In this document: piece after piece, positions 25,482 to 33,675 of the stretch
Layout: each line of letters opens with the position of its first letter
Position numbering within the stretch: position 1 is the first letter of the stretch
Source: a bacterium
GTDB taxonomy: Bacteria > SZUA-79 > Acidulodesulfobacterales > Acidulodesulfobacteraceae
Length of the DNA stretch: 64,000 bases
Assembly: GCA_021812245.1 (NCBI GenBank)
Contig: JAKAOK010000001.1
Coordinates: 62,001 to 126,000 of the forward strand
Reading direction: 5' to 3'
Made by a program: the position numbers and the translations under genes
The notes under the pieces: generated by a model
What the model was told of the DNA's origin: nothing
What the model saw: the letters and a program-made list of their open reading frames with translations, nothing else
Database searches by the model: none

Positions 25482-26738
25482 TTATATTATATTTTCCGGC
25501 ATAGTTTCTTTGTCTATTAAATCCTCGTAAGTTTCACGCTTTCTTATAATATAAAATTTATCTTTATCGACAAGCACCTCTGCCGACCTCGGTCTGGAGT
25601 TATAATTCGACGACATTGAAAAACCATAGGCTCCGGCGCTGAATACCGCAAGCAAATCGCCTTCCTGAACTGAATTTATGACCCTGTCTTTTCCCAAAAA
25701 GTCCGCCGATTCGCAGATCGGACCGACGACGTCGGCTTTCGTGCGCGGGCCGTCTCTTTTGATTACCGGAACTATTTCATGATAGGCTTCGTATAAAGCC
25801 GGCCTTATTAAATCGTTCATACCGCCGTCGACTATGATAAAGTTTTTACTGCCGGTATCTTTGTTATATATTACCTTTGTAATAAATATTCCGCTATTCC
25901 CGACAATCAACCTTCCGGGTTCAAAAATTATCAGCCCTTCATATCCCTTCAATATTTTTTTTATCGAATTCATATAAGTCGAAGGGTGCGGCGGCATCTC
26001 ATTTTCATATGTGATGCCCAGTCCCCCTCCTAAATCTAAATATTTAATGTTAAATCCTTTCGAGGTAATTTTATCGAGCAGTTCTTTTATTATTTCTACC
26101 GCATCGTTAAAAGGCGCTATTTCGGTTAACTGAGAGCCTATATGGCAGTCAAGCCCTACGACATCGATGTTGGACAGTTCCCCCGCGGTTTCGTAAGCCG
26201 AAAGCGCGTGTTTTATGTTTATTCCGAATTTGTTTTTCTTAAGACCCGTAGAAATATATGGATGCGTTTTGGGGTCAACGTTGGGATTTATCCTGAAAGA
26301 TATTCTTGCCTTTGTATTAAACCTGCCCGCAACTTTATTTATAAGAAAAACCTCCGGCAGGGATTCTACGTTAAACATAAGAATATTCGATTTAACGGCA
26401 AACTCTATTTCGCTTTCGGTTTTTCCGACGCCGGAATAGACGACTTTGCCGGCATCTACGCCGGCTTTAAGCGCCCTGAAAAGCTCCCCTCCGGAAACTA
26501 TATCCGCCCCCCATCCCATTTTAAATAAAAAATTAAGCACCGCGATATTGGAATTGGCCTTTACGCTGTAACAGACTAAAGAATTTAAGACCTTGGAACT
26601 TTCGTTAAAAACGTTAAAATGCCTCCTTAGAGTAGCAAGCGAATACAAATAAAAAGGCGTACCTGCTTCGGACGCAATTTCTTTAACGGGAACATCTTCG
26701 CAATAAAGCTCGTTTTCTTTAAAAATAAAATCGTTCAT
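25482..26738 (-). CDS. lysA: Diaminopimelate decarboxylase
   Basis: LysA makes lysine from meso-diaminopimelate. The 418-residue PLP enzyme (fold type III) has the PLP lysine Lys60 in CYSVKANSN, GCHIGSQ-type DCHIGSQLTEI, LGGGLGI, EPGRLIVGNSG, the second catalytic site GPICESADFLGKDR, and FSAGAYGFSMSSNYNSRPR. The gene starts 3 nt after the polyprenyl synthase and leads the lysA-dapA-dapB group. Confidence 0.96.
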   Translation of the reverse strand: MNDFIFKENELYCEDVPVKEIASEAGTPFYLYSLATLRRHFNVFNESSKVLNSLVCYSVKANSNIAVLNFLFKMGWGADIVSGGELFRALKAGVDAGKVVYSGVGKTESEIEFAVKSNILMFNVESLPEVFLINKVAGRFNTKARISFRINPNVDPKTHPYISTGLKKNKFGINIKHALSAYETAGELSNIDVVGLDCHIGSQLTEIAPFNDAVEIIKELLDKITSKGFNIKYLDLGGGLGITYENEMPPHPSTYMNSIKKILKGYEGLIIFEPGRLIVGNSGIFITKVIYNKDTGSKNFIIVDGGMNDLIRPALYEAYHEIVPVIKRDGPRTKADVVGPICESADFLGKDRVINSVQEGDLLAVFSAGAYGFSMSSNYNSRPRSAEVLVDKDKFYIIRKRETYEDLIDKETMPENII

Positions 26739-26741
26739 AGC

Positions 26742-27710
26742 CTATAATTTCCTTTCTATTATATAATTTGCTATATCTATTAAACTCGTCTTATATTTGG
26801 AATCCGGAAATGCGTCTAAATTTTTCTTTGCTTTTTCTACCGCCTCTTTTGCCTTTGAAACGGTATATTCTATGGACCCGTAATCGCTAACGAGGCCAAG
26901 GACGGTCTTGAGGTCTTTAGTCGTAAGTTTTTTCTTATAAATTATTTTAGAAATAATATTCTTTTCTTTTTTGCCCGCCCTTTCCATTGCGTGTATAAGA
27001 GGAAGGGTGAGTTTGCCTTCTTTCAAATCGTTGCCTATAAACTTGCCGAATTCCTCGTCCGAAATATAATCTAAAGCATCGTCCATAAGCTGAAACGCAA
27101 TTCCTATATTTAAACCGTAATCGTAAAGATTTTTTATGCAATCGTTTTCTTTGCCGGCTATTATGGCTCCCGCCTGTGAAGCGCAGGCAAAAAGAACCGC
27201 CGTTTTCTTTATGATTATATCGAGATAGTCTTCCTCGGTAGTCTTGACGTCTGCGGTTTTTACGAGCTCTTTAACTTCCCCCTCCGCCATAAGCGTCGTA
27301 GCATCGGAATACGCCTTTATAATTTCGGAATTATTAAGAGCCGATAAAATTTTAAAGGATTTGGCAAATAAATAGTCTCCTACAAGGACGGAAGCTTCGT
27401 TTCCGAAAACCATATTGGCCGACGACTTACCCCTTCTTAAAGGAGCGTTGTCCACTACGTCGTCGTGAAGCAGGGTCGCCGTATGGATAAATTCTATAAC
27501 GGCGGCTAACGGGATATGGCTGACGCCTTTATATCCGCAAATTTTTGCGGATACTATGAGAAGTATAGGGCGTATCCTTTTCCCGCCGCTTGAAATCACA
27601 TATTTTGCGACTTTATGGATTAACGGGGTTTCCGTTATAAGGTGGGATTCAAACTGCTCTTCCACTCTCTTAAGCTCTTCTTCTATGTAGCTGAACGAAA
27701 TATTCCGCAA
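26742..27710 (-). CDS. Trans-polyprenyl diphosphate synthase (octaprenyl/IspB type)
   Basis: The 322-residue enzyme extends isoprenoid chains for quinones or other polyprenyl lipids. It has both aspartate-rich motifs: LLHDDVVDNAPLRRG (FARM) and QLMDDALDYISDE (SARM), plus GGKRIRPILL near the N-terminus. No bulky residue pattern can fix the chain length with confidence, so IspB (octaprenyl), heptaprenyl and solanesyl products are all possible. The next upstream gene is radA. Confidence 0.9.
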   Translation of the reverse strand: MRNISFSYIEEELKRVEEQFESHLITETPLIHKVAKYVISSGGKRIRPILLIVSAKICGYKGVSHIPLAAVIEFIHTATLLHDDVVDNAPLRRGKSSANMVFGNEASVLVGDYLFAKSFKILSALNNSEIIKAYSDATTLMAEGEVKELVKTADVKTTEEDYLDIIIKKTAVLFACASQAGAIIAGKENDCIKNLYDYGLNIGIAFQLMDDALDYISDEEFGKFIGNDLKEGKLTLPLIHAMERAGKKEKNIISKIIYKKKLTTKDLKTVLGLVSDYGSIEYTVSKAKEAVEKAKKNLDAFPDSKYKTSLIDIANYIIERKL

Positions 27711-27773
27711 GTTTTAATCTCTTTTTAAAGTTTATTAATTTATTAATTATTCCTGCCGTTTATTTTATTTTAG

Positions 27774-29132
27774 TTAGACTAAATATTCAATAATTTTTTT
27801 TAGCTTTGAAACCGGATGAAGGTTTATGCCTGAAACGCCCTTTAAGCTTTTAACGTCGTTAAAGTTCGACAAGGGAAGCAAGACGTCGCCGAAACCCATA
27901 TTTACGGCTTCTCTTATTCTTGCGGCAGGATTAGTTACGCCCCTTATTTCGCCGGTCAGACCTACTTCTCCGAATGCGGTAAAATTAGGAGGCAGAGGCT
28001 TTTCCATATAGCTCGACGTTATCGAAAGCGCGACCGGCAAATCTACTGCAGGTTCTTGTATGCTTATCCCTCCAAATATTTTAACATAAATTTCCTTCGA
28101 CGAAAGTTTTATTCCTTCTTTTTTTTCTAAAACCGCTGAGATAATAGAAACCCTTCCGCCGTCTATCCCGAGGCATACCCTTTTAGGAACCGGCATATAA
28201 GACGGAACGACGAGAGCCTGAACTTCTACAAGCATTGCCCTCGTCCCTTCGAGGCATGGGGTAACGACCGAACCGGGCGAACCTTCCTGACGCTCCGAAG
28301 TAAAATACGCCGAAGGATTTTTTACGCCTTTCAACCCGTTTTCCGACATTTCATAAATGCCGGCTTCGTCGGTAGAGCCGAATCTGTTTTTATAGCATCT
28401 TAAAATCCGGTACTGGTCTTTTTTGCCCGAATCGAAATATAAAACCGTATCTACGATATGCTCCAACGTTTTTGGGCCGGCAAGTCCGCCCTCTTTATTA
28501 ACATGACATACAAGAAAAGCTCCGCAGTTTTTCTTAAGACATAAAGATGTTATCTCATGGGCTATCTCGCGTAATCCGTTAACGCTCCCGTAAGCCGAGT
28601 CCGTTTGAGGGATGGTTATCCTTTGAATGGAATCTATTATTATAAAGCCGTAGCCTCCATTTTCTATGGAGTACAAAATCTCGTTTATATCGTTCAAGGC
28701 CTGAAAAAACAATGCCTTGGACTCTATTTTCAGCCTTTTCGCCCTTAAAATAATCTGATTTAAAGATTCTTCGGTAGAAATATAGATGGTTTTAATGCCT
28801 GCGGACGCAAGTTTTTCCGCAACCTGAAGCATAAGGGTCGATTTTCCTATTCCGGGTTCTCCGCCGATAAGGATACTTTGACCGGCAACAAGTCCGGAAC
28901 CGACCGATACGTCGAATTCTTTTATTCCCGTTGCAATTCTATTAAGAGGACCGAAATTTTGGGCATCCAGCGTAGTTACGGGCGGTATAGACGGCAGTTT
29001 CTTTCTGAATTTTACGGCTTTAAGGGATTCTTCTTCCGCCGCAATCTCATTCATAGTGTTATAACTATGGCATTCCGGACATCTTCCGACCCATTTTAAA
29101 GAAGCGGCGCCGCAATTTATACATTTATACAT
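27774..29132 (-). CDS. radA: DNA repair protein RadA
   Basis: RadA is a RecA-like motor that drives branch migration in recombination. The 452-residue protein has the N-terminal C4 zinc finger (CINCGAASLKWVGRCPEC), Walker A GGEPGIGKST, the RadA-specific motif KNRFGSTDE and a C-terminal Lon-protease-like domain (about 285-450, ending with the inactive LonC fold). All motifs are intact. An 8-nt overlap with a short upstream open frame (29125-29262) may be a relic of an earlier operon partner. Confidence 0.95.
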   Translation of the reverse strand: MYKCINCGAASLKWVGRCPECHSYNTMNEIAAEEESLKAVKFRKKLPSIPPVTTLDAQNFGPLNRIATGIKEFDVSVGSGLVAGQSILIGGEPGIGKSTLMLQVAEKLASAGIKTIYISTEESLNQIILRAKRLKIESKALFFQALNDINEILYSIENGGYGFIIIDSIQRITIPQTDSAYGSVNGLREIAHEITSLCLKKNCGAFLVCHVNKEGGLAGPKTLEHIVDTVLYFDSGKKDQYRILRCYKNRFGSTDEAGIYEMSENGLKGVKNPSAYFTSERQEGSPGSVVTPCLEGTRAMLVEVQALVVPSYMPVPKRVCLGIDGGRVSIISAVLEKKEGIKLSSKEIYVKIFGGISIQEPAVDLPVALSITSSYMEKPLPPNFTAFGEVGLTGEIRGVTNPAARIREAVNMGFGDVLLPLSNFNDVKSLKGVSGINLHPVSKLKKIIEYLV

Positions 29133-29262
29133 TTATATTTTCGGTTTTGGCTATAAAATCGAGTATATGCCGGTTTTCTTCGTCAAACGCCGTTTCTATA
29201 AATTCAGACCGTTTTACGGTATATGAATAATATTCCGTGTGTTTGAAAAAAATTCTCTGTGT
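29125..29262 (-). pseudogene. Possible gene remnant: 45-codon open frame overlapping the radA start
   Basis: This is a stop-bounded frame of 45 codons with a protein-like composition (...SEFIETAFDEENRHILDFI...). It ends in a TAA that overlaps the radA ATG by 8 nt, as coupled genes do. It has no ATG, GTG or TTG; an ATT is the only plausible start. About 50 nt upstream is a MITE-like element, so it could be the tail of a gene cut by that insertion. It may equally be chance. I recognise no family. The rest of the 357-nt gap (29133-29489) is the MITE-like element. Confidence 0.25.
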
Positions 29263-29310
29263 TTATTATTTTACACTATTAATTTAGATAAAACAATCCG
29301 GTTACTTATC

Positions 29311-29485
29311 CCAAATCCCGATTTAGAAATTTTTATATATGAATTACCCGAATTACTTAATTCCGTCATTGCGAGCGTAGCGGACGAAGTCCAGTGCAGC
29401 TAACCAATCTAAAACGAGATTGCTTCGCTACGCTCGCAATGACGGAATATTAGAACTTATAAATATTTTCTAAATCGGTATTTGG
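29311..29485. mobile_element. MITE-like nested palindromic element (about 175 bp)
   Basis: The outer terminal inverted repeats are imperfect: CCAAATCCCGATTTAGAAAT then TTTTATA (29311-29337) pairs with 29458-29485, which ends CTAAATCGGTATTTGG. Inside, a 22-bp perfect inverted repeat (29361-29382 starting TTCCGTCATTGCGAGCGTAG, and 29426-29447) encloses the family A module with GTCCAGTGCAGCTAACC. There is no coding sequence. A related end (TCCTAAATCGGGATTAGG) is at about 44819-44836, next to a family B pair. The element ends 4 nt before the stop codon of the downstream reductase gene. Confidence 0.65.
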
Positions 29486-29489
29486 TCCG

Positions 29490-30545
29490 TCACTTATAAT
29501 ACTCCTCGAACGACGGCCATAATTGTTTTATATTTTTTTCTATGCTTAAGTCATCAGTCATTAAGGGATACAATTCAGACCTTTTTTTAGCGGCGTTGGA
29601 CAGAGACTTTTTAAAAACAGACTCCAACTCTTCCTTGTAGTCTTCAAACAAATTCTTGGACGCCTTAACGCTCTCGGCGGCATAATCTCCGGCTAAACCT
29701 CCGGATATTACCGCGCTTAAAATACCTGCGCCGGTAACCGGATGCGTCAAACCAGCCGCATCGCCGCATAAAGCGATGTTTCCGTCCGTTATTTCATTCA
29801 AACCGGAAACGGGAACGAGACCGGATGTTTTTTCTATTATTTTCAATCCGATAAGCCCCGTACTCCTTATTTCGTTAAGGAACTTATTAAAAGATAGAGA
29901 CAACGGCATATCCGATGCCGGTTTTTCTATGCCTATGCCGACGTTCGCAAATTTGCCTTTGGGAAAAACCCATCCGTAACCGTAAGGAATATACGTCCTG
30001 AAATAACAGATTACCGAATCGAGTTCTTTTAATAAGTCTGTTTTTATCTGCGTTGCATAAATATAAGCGCCGTTTTTAGGCTCACCAAACCCGTTTTTAG
30101 GTCCTGTTGCGGCGATCAAATAATCGTAATAAATTTCGTACATTATTTTTTCTTCCGCACTTAAAACGTCGATGCTGTTTTTTTGCCTGTTAATTCTATA
30201 CACCCTTGCGGCAGTCAGCAATTTTGAACCGGTTTTAACCGCTTCGCCTGCCAGATGCCGGTCGAAAACAGCCCTATTCAGCACATATCCTTTCCCGTTG
30301 AATCTATAAAAATTTTTACCCGCATATATATCCATAAACTTAATTTTTTGGTTTATAGCGGAGGGGATATTGTTTAAATCTACATACGAATTAATATTTA
30401 ATCCGACAAATTCGGCGCATTGAACCGGAATTCCGACAACGCCTCTTTTATCGATTAAAATATTTGGTATTCCTTTTTTGGACAGAGCTATCGCCGCCGA
30501 TGAACCGGCTGGACCGGCTCCTATAATGGCAACTTTAGTTTTCAT
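29490..30545 (-). CDS. Geranylgeranyl-reductase-family FAD-dependent oxidoreductase
   Basis: The roughly 350-residue flavoprotein begins MKTKVAIIGAGPAGSSAAIA, a Rossmann FAD site. It has DKRGVVGIPVQCAEFVG (the family's PxxxxC region), YGYGWVFPKG, VGIGI and GDAAGLTHPVTGAGI. These are hallmarks of the geranylgeranyl reductase group, which saturates isoprenoid chains. A role in quinone or lipid side-chain reduction is inference; the polyprenyl synthase 2.7 kb away is compatible. An in-frame ATG five codons upstream (30560) is possible. Neither start has a clear ribosome site; the inner one gives the family-typical N-terminus. Confidence 0.82.
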   Translation of the reverse strand: MKTKVAIIGAGPAGSSAAIALSKKGIPNILIDKRGVVGIPVQCAEFVGLNINSYVDLNNIPSAINQKIKFMDIYAGKNFYRFNGKGYVLNRAVFDRHLAGEAVKTGSKLLTAARVYRINRQKNSIDVLSAEEKIMYEIYYDYLIAATGPKNGFGEPKNGAYIYATQIKTDLLKELDSVICYFRTYIPYGYGWVFPKGKFANVGIGIEKPASDMPLSLSFNKFLNEIRSTGLIGLKIIEKTSGLVPVSGLNEITDGNIALCGDAAGLTHPVTGAGILSAVISGGLAGDYAAESVKASKNLFEDYKEELESVFKKSLSNAAKKRSELYPLMTDDLSIEKNIKQLWPSFEEYYK

Positions 30546-30575
30546 AAAATATACCGGCATGGAGCGGGAATGATT

Positions 30576-31712
30576 TTATTTTGCGCCGAATATCCGGTAT
30601 ATCAATATTCTGTTGTTGTTCGTATCGGCGACCGCAAGATACTTCCCGTTTAAAGAAACAGCTATATTGGATTCATGATTGAAATTATCCCTGCCTATCC
30701 CCGGCGTGCCGAAATTATAAGTTTTTATAACGTTGTAACCGTTATCTAATTTAAATACCGTTAAAATACTTCTGCCGTAGTTTGCTACGTAAAGATAGCC
30801 GTTTTTATAAACGATGCCGACCGGATGATAGAGCTGATAACCGGTTTCTCCCGGCGTGCCGATAGACCCGATATAATCGAACTGCCTGTTAAAAACTAAT
30901 ATTTTAGAAAGCTTGTAATCCGAGATATATATATATTTTTTAGAAAAAGCTATGCTGACCGGTTTTTTGAGGATAACCGGCGAAACCGCCTGCGCGGGAG
31001 CGGGAGCATTATTGCCGGCGCTGTTGGCGCCGGCGTTATTAGCGTTTTTTTTACCGGCATTGCCGCTGGAATTCTGAGAAGAGCCTCCGTTAGAACTATC
31101 CGGTACGGCATTAACGGCTTCTGCGCCGCCCTGAATCGACGAATTTCCTTTTCTTTCGTAAAATTGTCCGTTCTTTAAATATATCATTACGTTGGCGGAA
31201 CCAGAATTCGCCACATAAATTTTATCGTGAGCAAAACCTACGAATGTAGGCTGTACCAACATTCTTTTAGAATTTTTTGAAATCCCGAATTCGGAAACGA
31301 AATTTCCGTCCGGTTTAAAAACCTGTATTCTTGAGTTGCCTGAATCCACGATATAGATTTCTCTGGATTTTTGGTTAACAGCCGCAAACAGGGGCGCCAA
31401 GAATTCGCCGGTAGCTTTTCCTTCTATACCCCACTGTCTTATGTAACCGCCTTTAATATTGAATTTTAAGATTCTTGAGTTACCCGAATCCACTATATAA
31501 ACGTTGTTTCTTTTGCCGAATGCGGCGCCGGCAGGACCTTTAAGATTATCCGTTGAACCTATGACTCTTATTAATTTTAGCGAGAAAGGCGTATTTTTGA
31601 AATAAAGGCGGAATTTTTTTTGAAACAGAAGGACGGCAAGTATTATTATAATAATTATGCTTAATAAAAAAAACGCTCGATTCAGCTTTTCCTTTTTAAT
31701 AGGCAATGCCAT
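30576..31712 (-). CDS. Membrane-anchored NHL-repeat beta-propeller protein
   Basis: The 378-residue protein has one N-terminal membrane helix (about 13-30, ALFLLS-like run of Ile and Leu). NHL-type repeats follow, recognised by repeated VYIVDSGNSRIL, IYIVDSGNSRIQVF, IYVANSGSANVMIY, YLYVANYGRSILTVF and LAVADTNNNRILIY units. They should fold as a six-bladed propeller outside the cytoplasmic membrane. Residues about 192-246 are a low-complexity Asn/Ala/Gly/Ser/Pro insert between blades. Function unknown; such propellers bind proteins, RNA or sugars. It lies between a lipoprotein gene and the reductase, at the tail of the arg operon. Confidence 0.8.
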   Translation of the reverse strand: MALPIKKEKLNRAFFLLSIIIIIILAVLLFQKKFRLYFKNTPFSLKLIRVIGSTDNLKGPAGAAFGKRNNVYIVDSGNSRILKFNIKGGYIRQWGIEGKATGEFLAPLFAAVNQKSREIYIVDSGNSRIQVFKPDGNFVSEFGISKNSKRMLVQPTFVGFAHDKIYVANSGSANVMIYLKNGQFYERKGNSSIQGGAEAVNAVPDSSNGGSSQNSSGNAGKKNANNAGANSAGNNAPAPAQAVSPVILKKPVSIAFSKKYIYISDYKLSKILVFNRQFDYIGSIGTPGETGYQLYHPVGIVYKNGYLYVANYGRSILTVFKLDNGYNVIKTYNFGTPGIGRDNFNHESNIAVSLNGKYLAVADTNNNRILIYRIFGAK

Positions 31713-31736
31713 ATTTACGCCCTCCGGATATTTTAT

Positions 31737-32270
31737 TTATTTATTGCTAAGGGGGGCAGACTTAAGTCCGTCCTCGATAAATATGATTACGTAATTAGAA
31801 TAAGCGGATTTTATATCGTAATATCCGACGCTTTTTATGCAAAACATATAGTAGCCGTTTTTTAAATTATTCTTATTTAGATTATAAAAAAATTTATCAT
31901 ATTGCAAGCTAAATCTTTTTTTAAACGTTAAATTTTGAAAAACAAAGGGCATCGAGGAACCGCAGGAATATTTTATAGATTTTTTGTCTTTATAATGTTT
32001 CTTAAAAATTAAAAATCCTTTAACTTTATTTATGTCTCCGCTATATTTATAAACAATATGGACGGAATTTTTCAGCCCTTCGACTGATAAAATAACGGGC
32101 GGGGACGGAGGGGCAACTTTAGGCGGCTGGGGATAACCGGTTTTTGCGCATCCTGATAAAAAAAGAATCTGGGCAAAAAAAACCAGCGCCGATAAAGCCG
32201 GAAAAATATAGCTTCTTTTTTTATTTAAGCTCCAGTAATGATTTTTTATTATTTTCGATTTCTTTTTCAT
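31737..32270 (-). CDS. Lipoprotein encoded downstream of argH
   Basis: The 177-residue product has an N-terminal positive segment, a hydrophobic stretch and a lipobox FLSGC with the lipid-bearing Cys41. A Pro-rich segment (YPQPPKVAPPSPPVI) follows, then a fibronectin-III-like beta domain (about 60-165). The start overlaps argH by 50 nt; a start nearer the signal peptide is possible but no ATG, GTG or TTG is available there. Small lipoproteins next to argH and lysA are common in deltaproteobacterial genomes (general knowledge). The last ~11 residues (EDGLKSAPLSN) and the stop region come from repeat family C, which therefore forms the C-terminus. Function unknown. Confidence 0.7.
   Translation of the reverse strand: MKKKSKIIKNHYWSLNKKRSYIFPALSALVFFAQILFLSGCAKTGYPQPPKVAPPSPPVILSVEGLKNSVHIVYKYSGDINKVKGFLIFKKHYKDKKSIKYSCGSSMPFVFQNLTFKKRFSLQYDKFFYNLNKNNLKNGYYMFCIKSVGYYDIKSAYSNYVIIFIEDGLKSAPLSNK
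31751..31774. repeat. Repeat family C copy forming the lipoprotein C-terminus
   Basis: GGGGGGCAGACTTAAGTCCG followed by TCCT is the same palindrome as in the metK leader (14497-14517) and after the methyltransferase gene (50711-50730). Here it is translated: on the - strand it reads in frame as GGACTTAAGTCTGCC, giving Asp-Gly-Leu-Lys-Ser-Ala. Confidence 0.75.
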
Positions 32271-33657
32271 ATTCTTCTAAGACCGTTTTTATTTCTTTAA
32301 ATGCCGTCCCTCCGGTTGTTTTTTTTGAATTAACGGAAGTTTCGGGGTTAAAAATATCAAATATATCGCCGGCTATAAAGCCGGTTATTTTTTTATATTC
32401 CTTTAAGGACACGGTAGAAAGGGTCTTGCCCGTATTCTCGGCGTAGCTGACGATTCTGCCGACGATTTCATGAGATTTTCTAAAAGGTACGCCCTTTTTT
32501 ACCAAGTAAGTAGCGACATCGGTAGCATAAATAGAGTCTTCTTTAAGTCCGGCCGCCATATTGTCTTTATTAAATTTTATCGTTCTTATGATTTCTTTAA
32601 ATATCAATAAAGAATTATAAACTGTATCCGCACTTTCCATGACAGGCTTTTTATCTTCCTGCATATCCCTGTTATATGCGAGAGGCAGGGATTTCATCAT
32701 TATAAACAAGGACAAAAGATTTGAAATAACGCCCCCCGTTTTGCCTCTTATGAGTTCCAGAACGTCGGGATTTTTCTTCTGTGGCATAATGCTTGACCCT
32801 GTGGTAAATTCGTCTTTTAATTTTATAAATCCGAATTCAAAACTGTTCCATATTATAAGCTCCTCGCAAAATCTGGAAAGATGCAGCGCCGTCATAGAAA
32901 GCGCAAAGTTGAATTCCAGCGCAAAATCTCTATCCGAAACACCGTCCATACTGTTTCTAGAAATACTTCCGAATCCTAAAACATCCGCCTCTAAACGCCT
33001 GTCTATGTCAAAATCCACGCCTGCGAGGGCTCCGCTGCCGAGAGTTAAAACATCGGCTGTTTTGTATGTATTCATAAGCCTTTCGAAATCCCGCGTAAAC
33101 ATCTCGTAATAAGCTAAAACGTGATGGGCGAGAGATACCGGCTGGGCATGCTGAAAATGGGTATATCCGGGAATTATAGTTTTAATATTGGATTTTGCGA
33201 CTGCCGCCAGTTCCGCCCTTAAATCGATTAATGCTTTTGCTATATGCTTTATACGGCTTTTTACGTAAAGCCTGAAGTCAACCGAAACCTGGTCGTTTCT
33301 CGACCTTCCCGTATGGAGTTTTGCCCCTGATTCCGGAACAAGTTCCGTTAATCTCTTTTCCACATTCATATGAATGTCTTCATATTTTTTATTAAGCTCA
33401 AATTCCCCGTTTTTTATCTCAGTTTTGATTTTTATAAGCGCATTTTCTAAATCCCTTTTTTCCTTTAAGCTGACGATACCCGCTTTTTTTAGGGCGCGGA
33501 GATGTGCGATAGAGCCGTCGATATCGAAATCCGCAAGTTTTTTGTCGATATCCAGCGATGCCGTAAAATCTGCGGTAATTTGGGATATGTCTTCTTTAAA
33601 ACGCCCTCTGACGAAATTATTATGCGATATAATTTCTTTGTTTTTCTTTGGTCTCAT
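32221..33657 (-). CDS. argH: Argininosuccinate lyase
   Basis: ArgH splits argininosuccinate to arginine and fumarate. The 478-residue protein has the superfamily signature GSSIMPQKKNPDVLELIRGK, the N-terminal HTGRSRNDQVSVDFRL, and GYTHFQHAQPVSLAHH. Length is slightly above the common 455-465. It ends the argB-argD-argF-argG-argH series, 18 nt after argG. Confidence 0.96.
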   Translation of the reverse strand: MRPKKNKEIISHNNFVRGRFKEDISQITADFTASLDIDKKLADFDIDGSIAHLRALKKAGIVSLKEKRDLENALIKIKTEIKNGEFELNKKYEDIHMNVEKRLTELVPESGAKLHTGRSRNDQVSVDFRLYVKSRIKHIAKALIDLRAELAAVAKSNIKTIIPGYTHFQHAQPVSLAHHVLAYYEMFTRDFERLMNTYKTADVLTLGSGALAGVDFDIDRRLEADVLGFGSISRNSMDGVSDRDFALEFNFALSMTALHLSRFCEELIIWNSFEFGFIKLKDEFTTGSSIMPQKKNPDVLELIRGKTGGVISNLLSLFIMMKSLPLAYNRDMQEDKKPVMESADTVYNSLLIFKEIIRTIKFNKDNMAAGLKEDSIYATDVATYLVKKGVPFRKSHEIVGRIVSYAENTGKTLSTVSLKEYKKITGFIAGDIFDIFNPETSVNSKKTTGGTAFKEIKTVLEEYEKEIENNKKSLLELK

Positions 33658-33675
33658 ATCTTGCCTTATTTTGTC

